Source of the DNA: Candidatus Rhodoferax randersensis
Lineage (GTDB): Bacteria > Pseudomonadota > Gammaproteobacteria > Burkholderiales > Burkholderiaceae_C
DNA length: 64,000 bases
NCBI GenBank assembly: GCA_016718155.1
Contig: JADKEH010000002.1
Span: 62,001 to 126,000 of the forward strand
Direction of reading: 5' to 3'
Position 1 is the first letter of the stretch. Each line of letters starts with the position of its first letter. Positions 26,196 to 35,752 of the stretch are shown in pieces. The notes under the pieces are model-generated. The model searched no databases and was not told where the DNA came from. It saw only the letters and a program-made list of their open reading frames with translations. Both the position numbers and the translations under genes were made by a program.

Positions 26196-27110
26196 TTAGC
26201 GGTCATGCGGTTTGGTGCGCAATTCGCTGTACAGGTAGGGCACCACGATGGCGGCCACGCTGGCCAGCATCATGGTGGCGCTGGCGGCGCCCAGGCCGAT
26301 CTGGCCCCTGGTGAAACTCATCACATACATGAAGGTGGCCGGCACGTCGGTGGCGTAACCCGGCCCGCCGCCGGTGAGCGCCATCACCAGGTCAAAGCCC
26401 TTGATGGACAGGTGCGACAAAACCATGATGGTGGAGAACACCACCGGCCGCAAAATCGGCAGGATGATGCGCCAGTAAATGCGCGGCAACGAGGCGCCAT
26501 CCATCTGCGCGGCCTTGATGATGCTGTCGTCAATGCCGCGCAGGCCGGCCAGGAACAGGGCCATGGCAAAACCAGCCGACTGCCAGACGCCGGCGATGAT
26601 GACGCAGTAGATCGCGGTGTCGCTCTGCACCAGCCAGTCAAAATGGAAGCTGCTCCAGCCCCAGTCGTGCATCAGTTTCTCAAGACCTAAGCTGGGGTTG
26701 AGCATCCACTTCCAGGCGGTGCCGGTGACGATGAAGGACAGCGCCATGGGGTACAGGTAGATGGTGCGCAAGGCACCTTCGGCGCGCACCTTCTGGTCCA
26801 GAAAGATCGCCAGGGCCATGCCAATCAACATGGCGCCGCCAACATAGAACAGGCTGAACAGGCCCAGATTCTTGAGCGCTACCCACCAGCGCTCGGACTC
26901 CCACAAGCGCGCGTACTGCGCCAGGCCGACAAACTCGCTGTAGTTGGGCAGCATGCGCGAGCCGGTGACAGAGAGCACACCATTCCAGACCATGAAGCCG
27001 TAGATGAAGGCCATGCCCAGCACAAAGCCGGGCGCAAACACCAGCTTGGGCAGGGCGGTTTCGAAATTCAATTTCATGTCGCGTGGGATGCTTGGCGTGG
27101 ACAGACTCAT
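26196..27110 (-). CDS. Sugar ABC transporter permease (MalF type), locus 1
   Basis: 304 residues from ATG 27110; an alternative ATG at 27077 (MKLNFETALP) would shorten it by 11. Six membrane segments are visible, starting KLVFAPGFVLGMAFIYGFMV, and the EAA loop is IKAAQMDGASLPRIYWRIILP near 215-235. ALTGGGPGYATDVPATFMY is characteristic of the first permease in sugar type I importers. It is separated from the upstream porin gene by 170 bp that contain a terminator-like hairpin, so its expression may be lower than that of the binding protein and porin. Confidence 0.9.
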   Translation of the reverse strand: MSLSTPSIPRDMKLNFETALPKLVFAPGFVLGMAFIYGFMVWNGVLSVTGSRMLPNYSEFVGLAQYARLWESERWWVALKNLGLFSLFYVGGAMLIGMALAIFLDQKVRAEGALRTIYLYPMALSFIVTGTAWKWMLNPSLGLEKLMHDWGWSSFHFDWLVQSDTAIYCVIIAGVWQSAGFAMALFLAGLRGIDDSIIKAAQMDGASLPRIYWRIILPILRPVVFSTIMVLSHLSIKGFDLVMALTGGGPGYATDVPATFMYVMSFTRGQIGLGAASATMMLASVAAIVVPYLYSELRTKPHDR

Positions 27111-27182
27111 TGGTGACGATACTGCGACTTGAGAACAAGTCAATCAGGTTCAATCGGGTATTAATCGGCGTGGCCTGTGAAG

Positions 27183-27211
27183 AAAAAAGGAGGTTCCCGC
27201 GAGGGAACCTC
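27183..27211 (-). terminator. Rho-independent terminator-like hairpin after the porin gene
   Basis: GAGGTTCCC (27190-27198) and GGGAACCTC (27203-27211) form a perfect 9-bp stem with a four-base loop; on the minus strand a run of six T (27183-27188) follows. It lies after the porin stop and before the permease genes, so it could end the binding protein-porin transcript or act as a partial terminator within a longer operon. Confidence 0.75.
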
Positions 27212-27280
27212 GTTAAAGCCAAGGTCAAGCTGCATCAACCCCGGCACTTCCCCTCGAGACTCGTTGCAACTGTTGCGTCC

Positions 27281-28486
27281 TTAGAACCACCACTCGACCT
27301 GCAAGCCGTAGCTGGTACCCGACGTCTTGCCGGCGTTGGCTGGCACACCGGTCAGGCCATTGGGGCCGGCAGCCGCGTTGGCGGCGTCGTTCCACTTGGC
27401 ATGGGTGGCATACAGGCGCAGTTCGGGGCGGTTCCAGAAGTCTGGGCCGGTTGCCAGCGTGGGCGCGATGGTGAACTTGGTCACACGTTGTTTGTCGCCG
27501 TTCTCAGGCTTCTTGGTGGAGACACCCAGTTCGCTCACCAGCTTGAAGTTCTTGGTAAAGGCATAGGAGGCGCGCCCGCCAATGGTGGCCGAGGTGGTGG
27601 TCAAGCCGGCTGCCTTGTCCTTTTGAATGAAGGCCAAAGCCTGCCCACCAAACGGGCCCTTCTGCCAGGTGAAGCTCTCGATCAGGCGCACGCTGCGGTC
27701 GGACGACTGGGCCGACAGGCTGCCAAAGTTGGCGTTCAGGTTGGCACTGCCGGACGAAGTTTGCAGCCACACCACGTTGCCGCCGCCCAGGCCCAGGAAG
27801 TTGTCCTGGTTGTGTTGCACGGTCAGGCCGTAGCCGTTGGTGCCCCCTGCGAAGGTGCCATTCACGGCGGTTCCGACAAAGCGCAGCTTGCCACCTTCGT
27901 TAACGGGGATGCTGTGGTAGTCCACGTTGAAGCGGTTGCCGGCCTTGTTGCTGGTGCCGTCATCACGGTAGTAGGCAAAACCCAGCTTGCCAGGGCCGGC
28001 GGCAATGCCTTCGATGCCACCGCCCACGCCGTCCATCTCGACGAAGTTGGTGTCGACGATGTGCACGTCGGCCCGACCACGGCGCTTGCCGACCCAGAAG
28101 GTGGCGTCGGGCGCCACGTCAAAGCCCTTGCCTTCGGCATACATCTGCGCCAGGCCGAACTTGGCGCCGGCGTCATCGGTGCCACCGTTCCAGATGTTGG
28201 GCATCAGCACGACCTTGTAGTCCAGGCCATCCTTCTTGTAGGCCTGGGTAAAGGTGAATTCGCCATAAATGTCGCACTCATTGCCCAGGCGGTATTTGAG
28301 GCCGGGACCGCTAAGGCCATAACAGGCACGCGAGGCATCTTTGGAGGTGGCGCCGGGCCCCGCGCGAAAGTAGCCGCCAAAGTCAACCGCCGAGCTGGTG
28401 GCCGGGGTCAGCGCCAGCATCAGGGTGGCGGTGGCCACGGCGCTGGTGGTGAAGGATGCGCGCTTCAGGGTGTGAATCAGTTTCAT
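27281..28486 (-). CDS. LamB/maltoporin-type carbohydrate porin
   Basis: An outer-membrane channel for sugars. 401 residues from ATG 28486, with a signal peptide (TLMLALTPATSSA) followed by VDFGGYFRAGPGAT, the standard start of LamB-family barrels. ACYGLSGPGLKYRLGNECDIYGE is the conserved N-terminal loop with a Cys pair, FWVGKRRGRADVHIVD is the family motif near 130, and the last residues VEWWF end in the aromatic C-terminal beta-strand signal. It lies between binding-protein and permease genes, so it should feed the same ABC importer. Confidence 0.88.
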   Translation of the reverse strand: MKLIHTLKRASFTTSAVATATLMLALTPATSSAVDFGGYFRAGPGATSKDASRACYGLSGPGLKYRLGNECDIYGEFTFTQAYKKDGLDYKVVLMPNIWNGGTDDAGAKFGLAQMYAEGKGFDVAPDATFWVGKRRGRADVHIVDTNFVEMDGVGGGIEGIAAGPGKLGFAYYRDDGTSNKAGNRFNVDYHSIPVNEGGKLRFVGTAVNGTFAGGTNGYGLTVQHNQDNFLGLGGGNVVWLQTSSGSANLNANFGSLSAQSSDRSVRLIESFTWQKGPFGGQALAFIQKDKAAGLTTTSATIGGRASYAFTKNFKLVSELGVSTKKPENGDKQRVTKFTIAPTLATGPDFWNRPELRLYATHAKWNDAANAAAGPNGLTGVPANAGKTSGTSYGLQVEWWF

Positions 28487-28583
28487 GATGATCAACTTCT
28501 GTTTCGTTGGATGCAGCTCTCGTCTGCGGCAAGGGTGTTCGGGGTGGCTGAGCTTGAGAGTTCGCAAGGAAAAGCTCTCCCCG

Positions 28584-28601
28584 CTCCCGCGCTCGCGGGA
28601 G
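28584..28601 (-). other. Intercistronic hairpin between binding protein and porin genes
   Basis: CTCCCGC-GCTC-GCGGGAG is a perfect 7-bp stem in the 187-bp gap. In the direction of transcription (minus) no T-run follows, so it is more likely an mRNA-stabilising or processing hairpin, analogous in position to those that raise binding-protein levels in maltose operons. On the plus strand it precedes TTTTTC but there is no gene to terminate. Confidence 0.4.
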
Positions 28602-28673
28602 ATTTTTCTGGCTAGGTGGGAGGAGATCGGCGCCCGGCTTCCGCTGGGCCCGATCAAGCGGGTCAGGCGGCCA

Positions 28674-29924
28674 TCACTGGGCGGCCGCAGCGGCGGCAAT
28701 CTTGGACTGGGCAGCGGCGACGGTGATCTTGTCGTCGTTCCAGAACTGGCTGACCGCGTCCTTGATGGCGCCTTCGGCCGCTGGGCGGATCGCCATGCCG
28801 TGCGCCACCGAGGGCTGCAGGCCACCACTCTTGGCGGTGTCGACAAAGTCCTTGGTCGACAGCTTGGCGCAGTCGTCAAACTTGGCCATGCTCATGTTCA
28901 GGCGCACCGGGATGGATCCCTTGTTGAGGTTGAACACCTCCTGAAACTCCGGCCCCATGATGGCGGCCGCCAGATCTGCCTGCGCTTTCTGCGCGTTGGC
29001 GTCTTTCAGCTTGAACATGGCAAACGAGTCGACGTTGAAGGTGTAGGCGTTGCTGCTGCCCGGCGCGGCCGCGCACAAAAAGTCCTTGCCCGGCACCTTA
29101 CCGGCGGCCAGGAACTCACCCTTGGCCCAGTCACCCATGAACTGGAAGGCGGCCTTCTCTTGCATCACCATGGCGGTGGCCAGGTTCCAGTCGCGCCCGG
29201 GGGCGGCGGCATCGGTGTAGCCCTTGACCTTGCGCAAGGTCTCCAGCGACTTCTTCATGGTGTCGCTGTTCAAGGCCTTGGGGTCCAGCTTGACCAACGC
29301 ATCGTTGTAGAACTTGGCACCGCCGATACCCAACACCACCGACTCAAAAGTGGTGAAGTCTTGCCAATTCTGGCCCCCGTGCGCCACCGGGATCAGCCCC
29401 GCCTTTTTGACCTTGTCGGCAGCCACAAAGAATTCGTCCCAGGTCTTGGGCATGCTGGCCACGCCGGCTTTTTTGAGCACAGCGGCGTTGGCCCACATCC
29501 AGTTGACGCGGTGCACGTTGACCGGTGCCGCCACGTAATTGCCTTTGTACTTCATGACGTCGGCCACCACCTTGGGCAACAGGCTGTCCCACTTCTCGGC
29601 GTTGGCCACGCTGTCGAGGTTGGCCAACACACCTTCGGCGGCCCACTCCTGAATCGCCGGGCCCTTGATCTGCGCGGCGGCGGCCGGGTTGCCGGAGACG
29701 ACCCGACTCTTGAGCACGGTCATGGCGTTGTCGCCACCACCACCGGCCACGGCAAAGTCCTTCCAGGTGTGACCCTTGCCCTGCATAATCTTCTTGAGTT
29801 CGCCCACCGACTTGGCTTCTCCGCCGGAGGTCCACCAGTGCAGCACTTCGACCTCGCCCGCGTGCGCCGTTGCACCCGCCACCACCAAAGCCACCGCAGC
29901 GGCCAGTCCAGTTAGTTTGCGCAT
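28674..29924 (-). CDS. Sugar ABC transporter substrate-binding protein (glucose/mannose type), locus 1
   Basis: 416 residues with a signal peptide (TGLAAAVALVVAGATAHA). The mature start EVEVLHWWTSGGEAKSV is characteristic of the glucose/mannose-binding proteins of GtsA/GlcE type: the WW pair and SGGE bind the sugar. Other family marks are GGGGDNAMTVLKSRV, HRVNWMWAN and AFQFMGDWAKGE near 250. It would capture a monosaccharide in the periplasm for the permeases and ATPase at 23.9-27.1 kb. It is first in the unit, so the promoter should lie upstream of 29924. Confidence 0.9.
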   Translation of the reverse strand: MRKLTGLAAAVALVVAGATAHAGEVEVLHWWTSGGEAKSVGELKKIMQGKGHTWKDFAVAGGGGDNAMTVLKSRVVSGNPAAAAQIKGPAIQEWAAEGVLANLDSVANAEKWDSLLPKVVADVMKYKGNYVAAPVNVHRVNWMWANAAVLKKAGVASMPKTWDEFFVAADKVKKAGLIPVAHGGQNWQDFTTFESVVLGIGGAKFYNDALVKLDPKALNSDTMKKSLETLRKVKGYTDAAAPGRDWNLATAMVMQEKAAFQFMGDWAKGEFLAAGKVPGKDFLCAAAPGSSNAYTFNVDSFAMFKLKDANAQKAQADLAAAIMGPEFQEVFNLNKGSIPVRLNMSMAKFDDCAKLSTKDFVDTAKSGGLQPSVAHGMAIRPAAEGAIKDAVSQFWNDDKITVAAAQSKIAAAAAAQ

Positions 29925-30003
29925 TCTGTCTCCTATTGTTCAGCTCGGGCAAAAGGGTGTGCCGCTGAGCAGGGTTTGATTCAGGCTGACACCATGTCCG
30001 CCT

Positions 30004-30036
30004 GAATTAATTAATTGTTAATTAATTTAACTAAAC
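30004..30036. promoter_or_regulatory. AT-rich block upstream of the sugar uptake genes
   Basis: A 33-bp island made almost only of A and T with overlapping TTAATTAA palindromes, in otherwise GC-rich DNA, about 80-110 bp before the binding-protein ATG on the minus strand. It is a plausible UP-element or regulator site; I cannot assign exact -35/-10 boxes. The rest of the 281-bp gap up to the DUF2164 gene shows nothing else I can name. Confidence 0.3.
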
Positions 30037-30205
30037 GGGGTATCGGGGTTTTCCCGTGGGGTGACGAACCACATCGCGGACCGCGCCGCCATGGTAGCGA
30101 TCTGTGACCCAATGCGGAAAGAAACCGGCAACTGTTCGCACCGCAGTTGTCCCGGCGCCGGGTACAGTACCGCGACACCAATCTGGCCCGCAGACCACAA
30201 CCGCC

Positions 30206-30478
30206 ATGACCATCGAACTCCCCAAAGAAGCACAGCAACAAGCCGTCGCCTCGATCGAGCGCTACTTCCTGGAAAACATGGACGAGCGCATCGGCAACAT
30301 TGCCGCTGGTGCCCTGCTGAATTTCTTCCTGCAGGAGATCGGCCCCGCTGTTTACAACCAGGCCGTGACCAAGGTGCAGGATCGGCTACAGCAGCGGATC
30401 ATGGAGCTCGACATCGAGGTACACGAGGACGAGTTCACCTACTGGCGCAAGGCCGAGCGTGGCCGCAAGGACAAATAG
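30206..30478 (+). CDS. DUF2164 family protein
   Basis: 90 residues from the ATG at 30206. The phrase SIERYFLENMDERIGNIAAG and FFLQEIGPAVYNQAV are those of DUF2164 proteins, small cytoplasmic proteins of unknown function. The start upstream in the same frame is not supported. It lies 61 bp ahead of the DUF2157 gene in the same direction, and may be co-transcribed with the two membrane proteins that follow. Confidence 0.8.
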   Translation: MTIELPKEAQQQAVASIERYFLENMDERIGNIAAGALLNFFLQEIGPAVYNQAVTKVQDRLQQRIMELDIEVHEDEFTYWRKAERGRKDK

Positions 30479-30539
30479 GGCGCATTCAGCTCAGCACAGC
30501 GCCAACATCAAGATCGACCGCAACCGAAAGCACAACAAC

Positions 30540-31520
30540 ATGGACCTACGCCTGGCTTTGTACGAACTCGCGGCACAGCACCAACTGGACGCCACTGCCA
30601 ACCAGAAGCTGCAACAACTCGCCGGCCTGAACCGCGAGCCGCAGGGGCTGGCCTACTGGCTGCCGCGCGGCGTGGCGGTGCTGGCGGCGGCACTGGGCGG
30701 CTTTGGCGTCATCCTGTGGATAGCAGCCAACTGGGACACGCTGGGACGCTTCGGGCGCTTCGCCTTGCTGCAAGCGCTGTTCGCGCTGGTGTGCGCCGGC
30801 GCACTGCTCAAGCCGGTGGCGCGCGCGCCCCTGGGGCTGCTGGCGCTGCTGGCCATCGGCGCCCTGTTTGCCTACTTTGGCCAGACCTACCAGACCGGCG
30901 CCGACCCCTGGCAACTGTTTGCCGTGTGGGCGCTGCTGGCCCTGCCGCTCGCTTTGAGCGTGCGCAGTGACGTGTTGTGGACACCGTGGGCGCTAATCGT
31001 GGTGACCGGCGTCTCGTTGTGGATCCATGCCCACACCGCGCACCGTTGGCGCGTCGAGCCGCAGGACCTGGGGGGCTACGCCATTGGCTGGAGCGCCACC
31101 CTGGCCCTGACCCTGGCCTTGAGCCCGGTGTTGAAACGCTGGAGCGGCGCGGGCGCCTGGGCGCTGCGCACGACGGTGACATTGTCGACCATCATGATCA
31201 CCAGCGTCGCCCTGGGCGGCCTGTTCCACAGCAGCGTGGCATCGCTCTACTGGTTGGGGGTGTTGCTGCTGGTGCTGGCCGGGATGGGCCTGGCGTCCAG
31301 ACAGTTGTTCGAAATCTTCGGGCTCAGTGCCGTCAGCCTGGGGCTGAACACGCTGCTGATCATCGGCCTGGGGCGCGCCCTGTTTCACAACTCGCGCGGC
31401 GACAACTGGTTTGGCGCGATGTTGCTGCTCGGCTTGGTCGCAGCCGGCATGTTGGCTGGCACCGTCAGCCTGCTGCTGCGCCTGTCGCGCCGCTACGCCA
31501 CGCCAGGAGCTACAGCATGA
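30540..31520 (+). CDS. DUF2157 multi-spanning membrane protein
   Basis: 326 residues from ATG 30540. A soluble helical N-terminus (MDLRLALYELAAQHQLDATA) is followed by about nine hydrophobic segments, beginning VAVLAAALGGFGVILWIAAN, which with ANWDTLGRFGRF is the mark of DUF2157. Function unknown. Its stop codon overlaps the start of the next gene as ATGA. In other bacteria DUF2157 is found next to DUF4401 and GDYXXLXY proteins, exactly as here, which suggests one membrane complex. Confidence 0.8.
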   Translation: MDLRLALYELAAQHQLDATANQKLQQLAGLNREPQGLAYWLPRGVAVLAAALGGFGVILWIAANWDTLGRFGRFALLQALFALVCAGALLKPVARAPLGLLALLAIGALFAYFGQTYQTGADPWQLFAVWALLALPLALSVRSDVLWTPWALIVVTGVSLWIHAHTAHRWRVEPQDLGGYAIGWSATLALTLALSPVLKRWSGAGAWALRTTVTLSTIMITSVALGGLFHSSVASLYWLGVLLLVLAGMGLASRQLFEIFGLSAVSLGLNTLLIIGLGRALFHNSRGDNWFGAMLLLGLVAAGMLAGTVSLLLRLSRRYATPGATA

Positions 31521-33169
31521 GCACCTCGCCTGACCGTCTGGACCAGACCATTCAGGACGCCATCGCCGCTGGCATCTTGCCCAGCAGCGCAGGCCGACCC
31601 GAGCAGGACAACCGCCCCTGGCCCGTGGTTCTGCTTACCGCCTTGGGTGCCTGGCTGGCGGCGGTGCCGCTGCTGATCGTGGTGGGCGCCATGCTGGGCG
31701 AAGTGGCCTTGCGCGGCGCCGGCCCCTACATCGTCGGCGCACTGGCCTTGGGCATCGCGGTGGCGATGTTGCGCGCCCCCAAGCTCGCACTCTTCATCGA
31801 ACAACTGGCCGTGCCAGCCATGATCGTTGGTGGCAGCTTGCTGGGCTATGCGCTGTTTCGCGACCTGCCGCAGCGCTGGGCGGCGGTCGCCGCGTCGCTG
31901 GTCGTGGCCAGCGTGGTGTGGGCCGTGCCCAGGCCATGGCTGCGCGTGTTGTTGGGGGCAGCGGCGGCGGTGCTGGTCGGTTTGGCGGTGGCGCCGCTGC
32001 GCTGGAGCTACTTTGGCCGTTCCGAATGGCCCGCTGTTTGGCTGGCACTGCACGTGTTGCTGGCGGTGGCGCTGGTGGGCGCCTGGGTGCAACGCGACTT
32101 GCTCAATCGGGGCGAAGACGCCCGCGTGGCAGCCGCCTGGGAGTCCTTGTCGGTAGGCTGGCTGTTGGTCACCCTGTTGGGCCTGGCGTTCTGGGCCGGC
32201 ATGACCTTTCTGGTGGGCGCCAGCCTTAGCGGCGGGGAAGTGGGTGAAGTTGCGCGCGAGATCAGCCGTAGCCCATCGTCAACACTGGGCGATGTGGTGC
32301 TATTGCGTCTCGGATCACTCATGCTGACCACAGCCGGCGCGGCCTGGCTGGCTTACAACTGGCCCGCCTTGCGGCAAACCTGGTGCGCGGGCGTGGCACT
32401 GGTGCTGCTGGGACTGGCCTGGTTCATGCCGTCGCTGGGTGGCGTGCTGCTGGTACTGGCCTACTGCGTGGCGGGCGCGCGCTGGCGTGTGGCTGCGGCG
32501 GCGGGCGTGGCGGCGGCCTGGATCATTGGCGCCTTCTACTACCAACTGAGCTGGCCGCTGGCCGACAAGGCCCTGTTGCTGGCGGGCGCCGGCGCCGCGC
32601 TCGGTGCGCTGGCTTGGGCAGCCACACGCGGTGCGGCAATGTCTGCACCGTCCACGCCCGCAGCGACGCCCCCGGCAACGCTCGGCAAGGCCCAGGCCGG
32701 CATCGCATTGGGCGCGCTACTGGTGCTGGCCGTGGCCAATGTCGGCATTTGGCAGAAAGAGAGCCTGATCACCCATGGCCAGCCGGTCTTCGTGGCGCTG
32801 GCACCGGTGGACCCGCGCTCGCTGATGCAGGGCGACTTCATGGCGCTGCGCTTCGCCGTCCCCAGTGAGCAAGCTGATAGCCTGCACGACAAGGCTGGTG
32901 GACGACGGCCCTATGTGGTGGCCCGGCGCGATGCGAGCGGTATCGCCTCCCTGCTGCGCCTGGACCAGGGCACACCCTTAGCCAGAGACGAATTCCGCAT
33001 CGAACTGGCTCCCAAGCGTGGCGGCTGGGTGCTGGTCACCGACGCCTGGTTCTTCAAGGAGGGCGAGGCCGAGCGCTGGACCCGCGCCCGGTACGGCGAG
33101 TTTCGTGTCGGCAGCGACGGCCGCGCGCTGTTGGTTGGCCTGAGAGGGGCAGAGCTCGAAAGGCTGTGA
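31517..33169 (+). CDS. DUF4401 and GDYXXLXY-domain fusion membrane protein
   Basis: 550 residues from the ATG at 31517. Residues about 35-370 form a DUF4401-like region with ten or so membrane segments. After a Pro/Ala linker (SAPSTPAATPPA) one more helix leads into a periplasmic-looking domain with LMQGDFMALRF, the GDYxxLxY motif (here GDFMALRF), and RFRIELAPKRGG-like strands near the end. In many genomes these are two separate genes; here they form one polypeptide. Function unknown; co-translated with DUF2157. Confidence 0.78.
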   Translation: MSTSPDRLDQTIQDAIAAGILPSSAGRPEQDNRPWPVVLLTALGAWLAAVPLLIVVGAMLGEVALRGAGPYIVGALALGIAVAMLRAPKLALFIEQLAVPAMIVGGSLLGYALFRDLPQRWAAVAASLVVASVVWAVPRPWLRVLLGAAAAVLVGLAVAPLRWSYFGRSEWPAVWLALHVLLAVALVGAWVQRDLLNRGEDARVAAAWESLSVGWLLVTLLGLAFWAGMTFLVGASLSGGEVGEVAREISRSPSSTLGDVVLLRLGSLMLTTAGAAWLAYNWPALRQTWCAGVALVLLGLAWFMPSLGGVLLVLAYCVAGARWRVAAAAGVAAAWIIGAFYYQLSWPLADKALLLAGAGAALGALAWAATRGAAMSAPSTPAATPPATLGKAQAGIALGALLVLAVANVGIWQKESLITHGQPVFVALAPVDPRSLMQGDFMALRFAVPSEQADSLHDKAGGRRPYVVARRDASGIASLLRLDQGTPLARDEFRIELAPKRGGWVLVTDAWFFKEGEAERWTRARYGEFRVGSDGRALLVGLRGAELERL

Positions 33170-33367
33170 TTCCCGTTGCGGCACTGCTGGGCTTGCGCGC
33201 ACTGGCCGCACGCACCTGCGTGACGCCACGCCGTGGCTGGCAAGCCTGGAAACATGATTGCGCGCTTCCTGCGCACGTCAGCGCCAGGGTACAAAGAGAA
33301 TCAAGGGAAATCAGGCGTCAGCTAGGGTTTGTCTGAATACCGGGGGAGCGGCGCTCGGTGCTAGCAT

Positions 33368-33394
33368 TTGACTGTCAGTTGTTAGCGCTAACAT
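33368..33394 (+). promoter_or_regulatory. LacI-type operator and promoter of the TonB receptor gene
   Basis: The perfect 14-bp palindrome TGTTAGCGCTAACA (33380-33393) is the typical LacI-family operator shape with central CG. TTGACT (33368-33373) and TAACAT (33389-33394) could be -35 and -10 with a short 15-bp spacer, so the operator lies on the promoter, about 50 bp before the gene. The identical palindrome occurs in front of the LacI-type regulator at 36917-36930. Confidence 0.8.
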
Positions 33395-33442
33395 TTGCTC
33401 CCGCAAAATTCCCTTGAAGACAAAAGCACACTTGGAGAAGCC

Positions 33443-35740
33443 ATGAAAAACCACGCTCCGTTGGCACGGTCTTGCCGTCTGCTGCCGCTGACAGCGGCCC
33501 TGTTCGCCGCCTTGCCTGCCTTGGCGCAGCAGGCGGCCGTGAAAGATGCGGGAACGCTGGAGACGGTGATCATCACCGCCACCAAGCGCCCGCAACCGCT
33601 GCAAAGCACGCCGATTGCCATCAGCGTGATCAATGGCAGCTCGCTCGAAGAAGCCAACGTCAACACGCTCGGCGCGGTGACGGCGCAGACCCCCACCGTC
33701 AACTTCCGCACCAATGCCTCGAACAAGGACACGGCGCTGTTTATTCGCGGCGTGGGCACCATTTCCACCTCGCCTGGGGTCGAGCCCACGGTGTCGACGG
33801 TGCTCGACGGCGTGGTCACGTCGCGTCCCGGGCAGGCCACGATGGACCTGCTCGATATCGACCGCGTGGAAATCCTGCGCGGGCCACAGGGCACCCTCTT
33901 TGGCAAGAACGCCTCCGCTGGTGTGATCAACATCGTCAGCAAAGCGCCCGCCAAAACCACCGAACGCTACATCGATTTGTCCTGGCTGCAAGGTAACGAA
34001 CGCCGCATTCGGGTCGGCGCTTCGGGCGAGCTGTCCGAGGGCGTGCTGCGCGGATCGGTCTCGGGCATGGCCGGTAAGTTCGACGGCAACGTGACCAATG
34101 TGGCCGATGGCAGCAAGGTCAACGGCTATGACCGCTCCGGCGTGCGCGGTCGGCTGGAGATCACGCCCAATCGCGACTTGAAGGTAACCCTGTTGGCCGA
34201 CTACATGAAGGCCAATGACGACACTCCGACCGGCGTTGTGGTGGGCACCACCACCACCGCCTATGCCACCGGCACTGTGGCGCAAAACCCGCTGTTTGCG
34301 GCCGCGTTGGTACCGGTGATTGCGGGGCCGAGCAACCGCCAGATCAACAGCGACCTGCACACGCGGGTGGCAGATACCAACTCCGGCTTGTCGGCCCAGG
34401 TCGATTGGGACCTGAAAGGCGCCGGACAACTGACCTCAATCACGGCATATCGGTCCTGGAAGAACACCCAGTTTCAGGACCAGGACCGGATTGGTACGGT
34501 GTACCGCCAGTTCCCGAGCATCCACGACCGCGGTGATCTTGATTTTGAGCAGAAGTCGCAGGAACTGCGGATTGCGTCGCCCAAGGGCGGCTTCGTTGAC
34601 TATGTCGCGGGGGTGTTCTACCTGCAAGCCAAAACCGACGAACAATACCGGCGTGACGTGACCCGTTGCGCGGCTACCACCGCCACCGCCTTGCCCTCGG
34701 GACTGATTCCCTGCTCGGCCGGCTCCTCCACGTCCGACAACGGTGTCGCCAACTACGGCGTTGACAACAAGAGCCTGTCGGTATTTGGCGAGGGCACCTT
34801 CAACTTTACCGAGTCCTTGCGTGGCATCGCTGGCCTGCGCTACACCGCCGACGACCTGTCCTACTACCATGGTCGGGTCGCAACGGCGACCGGCGTGCCT
34901 GGCGTGCAACCCACCCGCGCAACCGTGACCGGGTCGACCAGCGAGAACGCCGTCTCGGGTCGCCTGGGGCCGCAATACGCGATCAACAAAGATGTCATGG
35001 CCTACGCCACGCTGTCGCGTGGCTACAAGGGACCCGCCTACAACGTGTTTTTCAACATGGGGCCGACCCAGGACAACGTACTGCGTCCCGAGACCTCCAA
35101 TTCCTTTGAGGCGGGCCTTAAGTCAACCTTGATGGACAACCGGCTACGGCTGAACGTGGCGCTGTTCAAAACCGACTACGCGAACTACCAGGCCAACGTG
35201 CCGGATCTGGTCAACGGGGTCATTGTTACGCGTTTGATCAACGCCGGTGACGTGTCGACCAAAGGGATCGAAATGGATCTCACGGCCCGCGTGACGCCGC
35301 AGCTCAACGTGAGTGCGGGCCTGGCCAACATCATTGCCCGCGTCAGCAACTTTGCCTGCCCGCCCGCGGCGGCGATCAGCTGCAACATCAATGGCAAACC
35401 ACTGCCGTTCTCGCCCGACTGGAAAGGCAATGTGCGTGTCAAGTACACCATGCCAGTCAGCGACGCCATGACGCTTGATCTGAATGCCGAGTACAACTGG
35501 CAAAGCGAGGTGCAATACGACTTGGCGCAATCGCCCGACGCGATTCAAGGTGCATATGGCATCCTCAATCTGAGCGCCGGGCTGGCGCACACCGGCGGCT
35601 GGCGGGTGGCGCTGTTGGTCAAGAACGCGCTCAACAAGTCCTACGCCTCGTTCTTGCAAAACTCTGGCAGCAACATCAACCGCTACGTGCCGCGTGACGA
35701 CCAGCGCTACGTCGGGCTGAATGCCCGCTACGACTTCTGA
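33443..35740 (+). CDS. TonB-dependent outer-membrane receptor
   Basis: 765 residues from the ATG at 33443, which has GGAG six bases upstream; a signal peptide (LTAALFAALPALAQQ) follows. The TonB box region ETVIITATKR is near residue 40, the plug domain holds RGPQGTLFGKNASAGVINIV near 150, and the barrel ends with GLNARYDF, an aromatic terminal strand. It belongs to the large group used for organic molecules rather than a clear siderophore receptor. The shared LacI operator ties it to the sugar-acid genes at 37-45 kb, so it probably imports their substrate (by inference a sulfoquinovose derivative) across the outer membrane. Confidence 0.88.
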   Translation: MKNHAPLARSCRLLPLTAALFAALPALAQQAAVKDAGTLETVIITATKRPQPLQSTPIAISVINGSSLEEANVNTLGAVTAQTPTVNFRTNASNKDTALFIRGVGTISTSPGVEPTVSTVLDGVVTSRPGQATMDLLDIDRVEILRGPQGTLFGKNASAGVINIVSKAPAKTTERYIDLSWLQGNERRIRVGASGELSEGVLRGSVSGMAGKFDGNVTNVADGSKVNGYDRSGVRGRLEITPNRDLKVTLLADYMKANDDTPTGVVVGTTTTAYATGTVAQNPLFAAALVPVIAGPSNRQINSDLHTRVADTNSGLSAQVDWDLKGAGQLTSITAYRSWKNTQFQDQDRIGTVYRQFPSIHDRGDLDFEQKSQELRIASPKGGFVDYVAGVFYLQAKTDEQYRRDVTRCAATTATALPSGLIPCSAGSSTSDNGVANYGVDNKSLSVFGEGTFNFTESLRGIAGLRYTADDLSYYHGRVATATGVPGVQPTRATVTGSTSENAVSGRLGPQYAINKDVMAYATLSRGYKGPAYNVFFNMGPTQDNVLRPETSNSFEAGLKSTLMDNRLRLNVALFKTDYANYQANVPDLVNGVIVTRLINAGDVSTKGIEMDLTARVTPQLNVSAGLANIIARVSNFACPPAAAISCNINGKPLPFSPDWKGNVRVKYTMPVSDAMTLDLNAEYNWQSEVQYDLAQSPDAIQGAYGILNLSAGLAHTGGWRVALLVKNALNKSYASFLQNSGSNINRYVPRDDQRYVGLNARYDF

Positions 35741-35752
35741 CACCTCCGCCAA

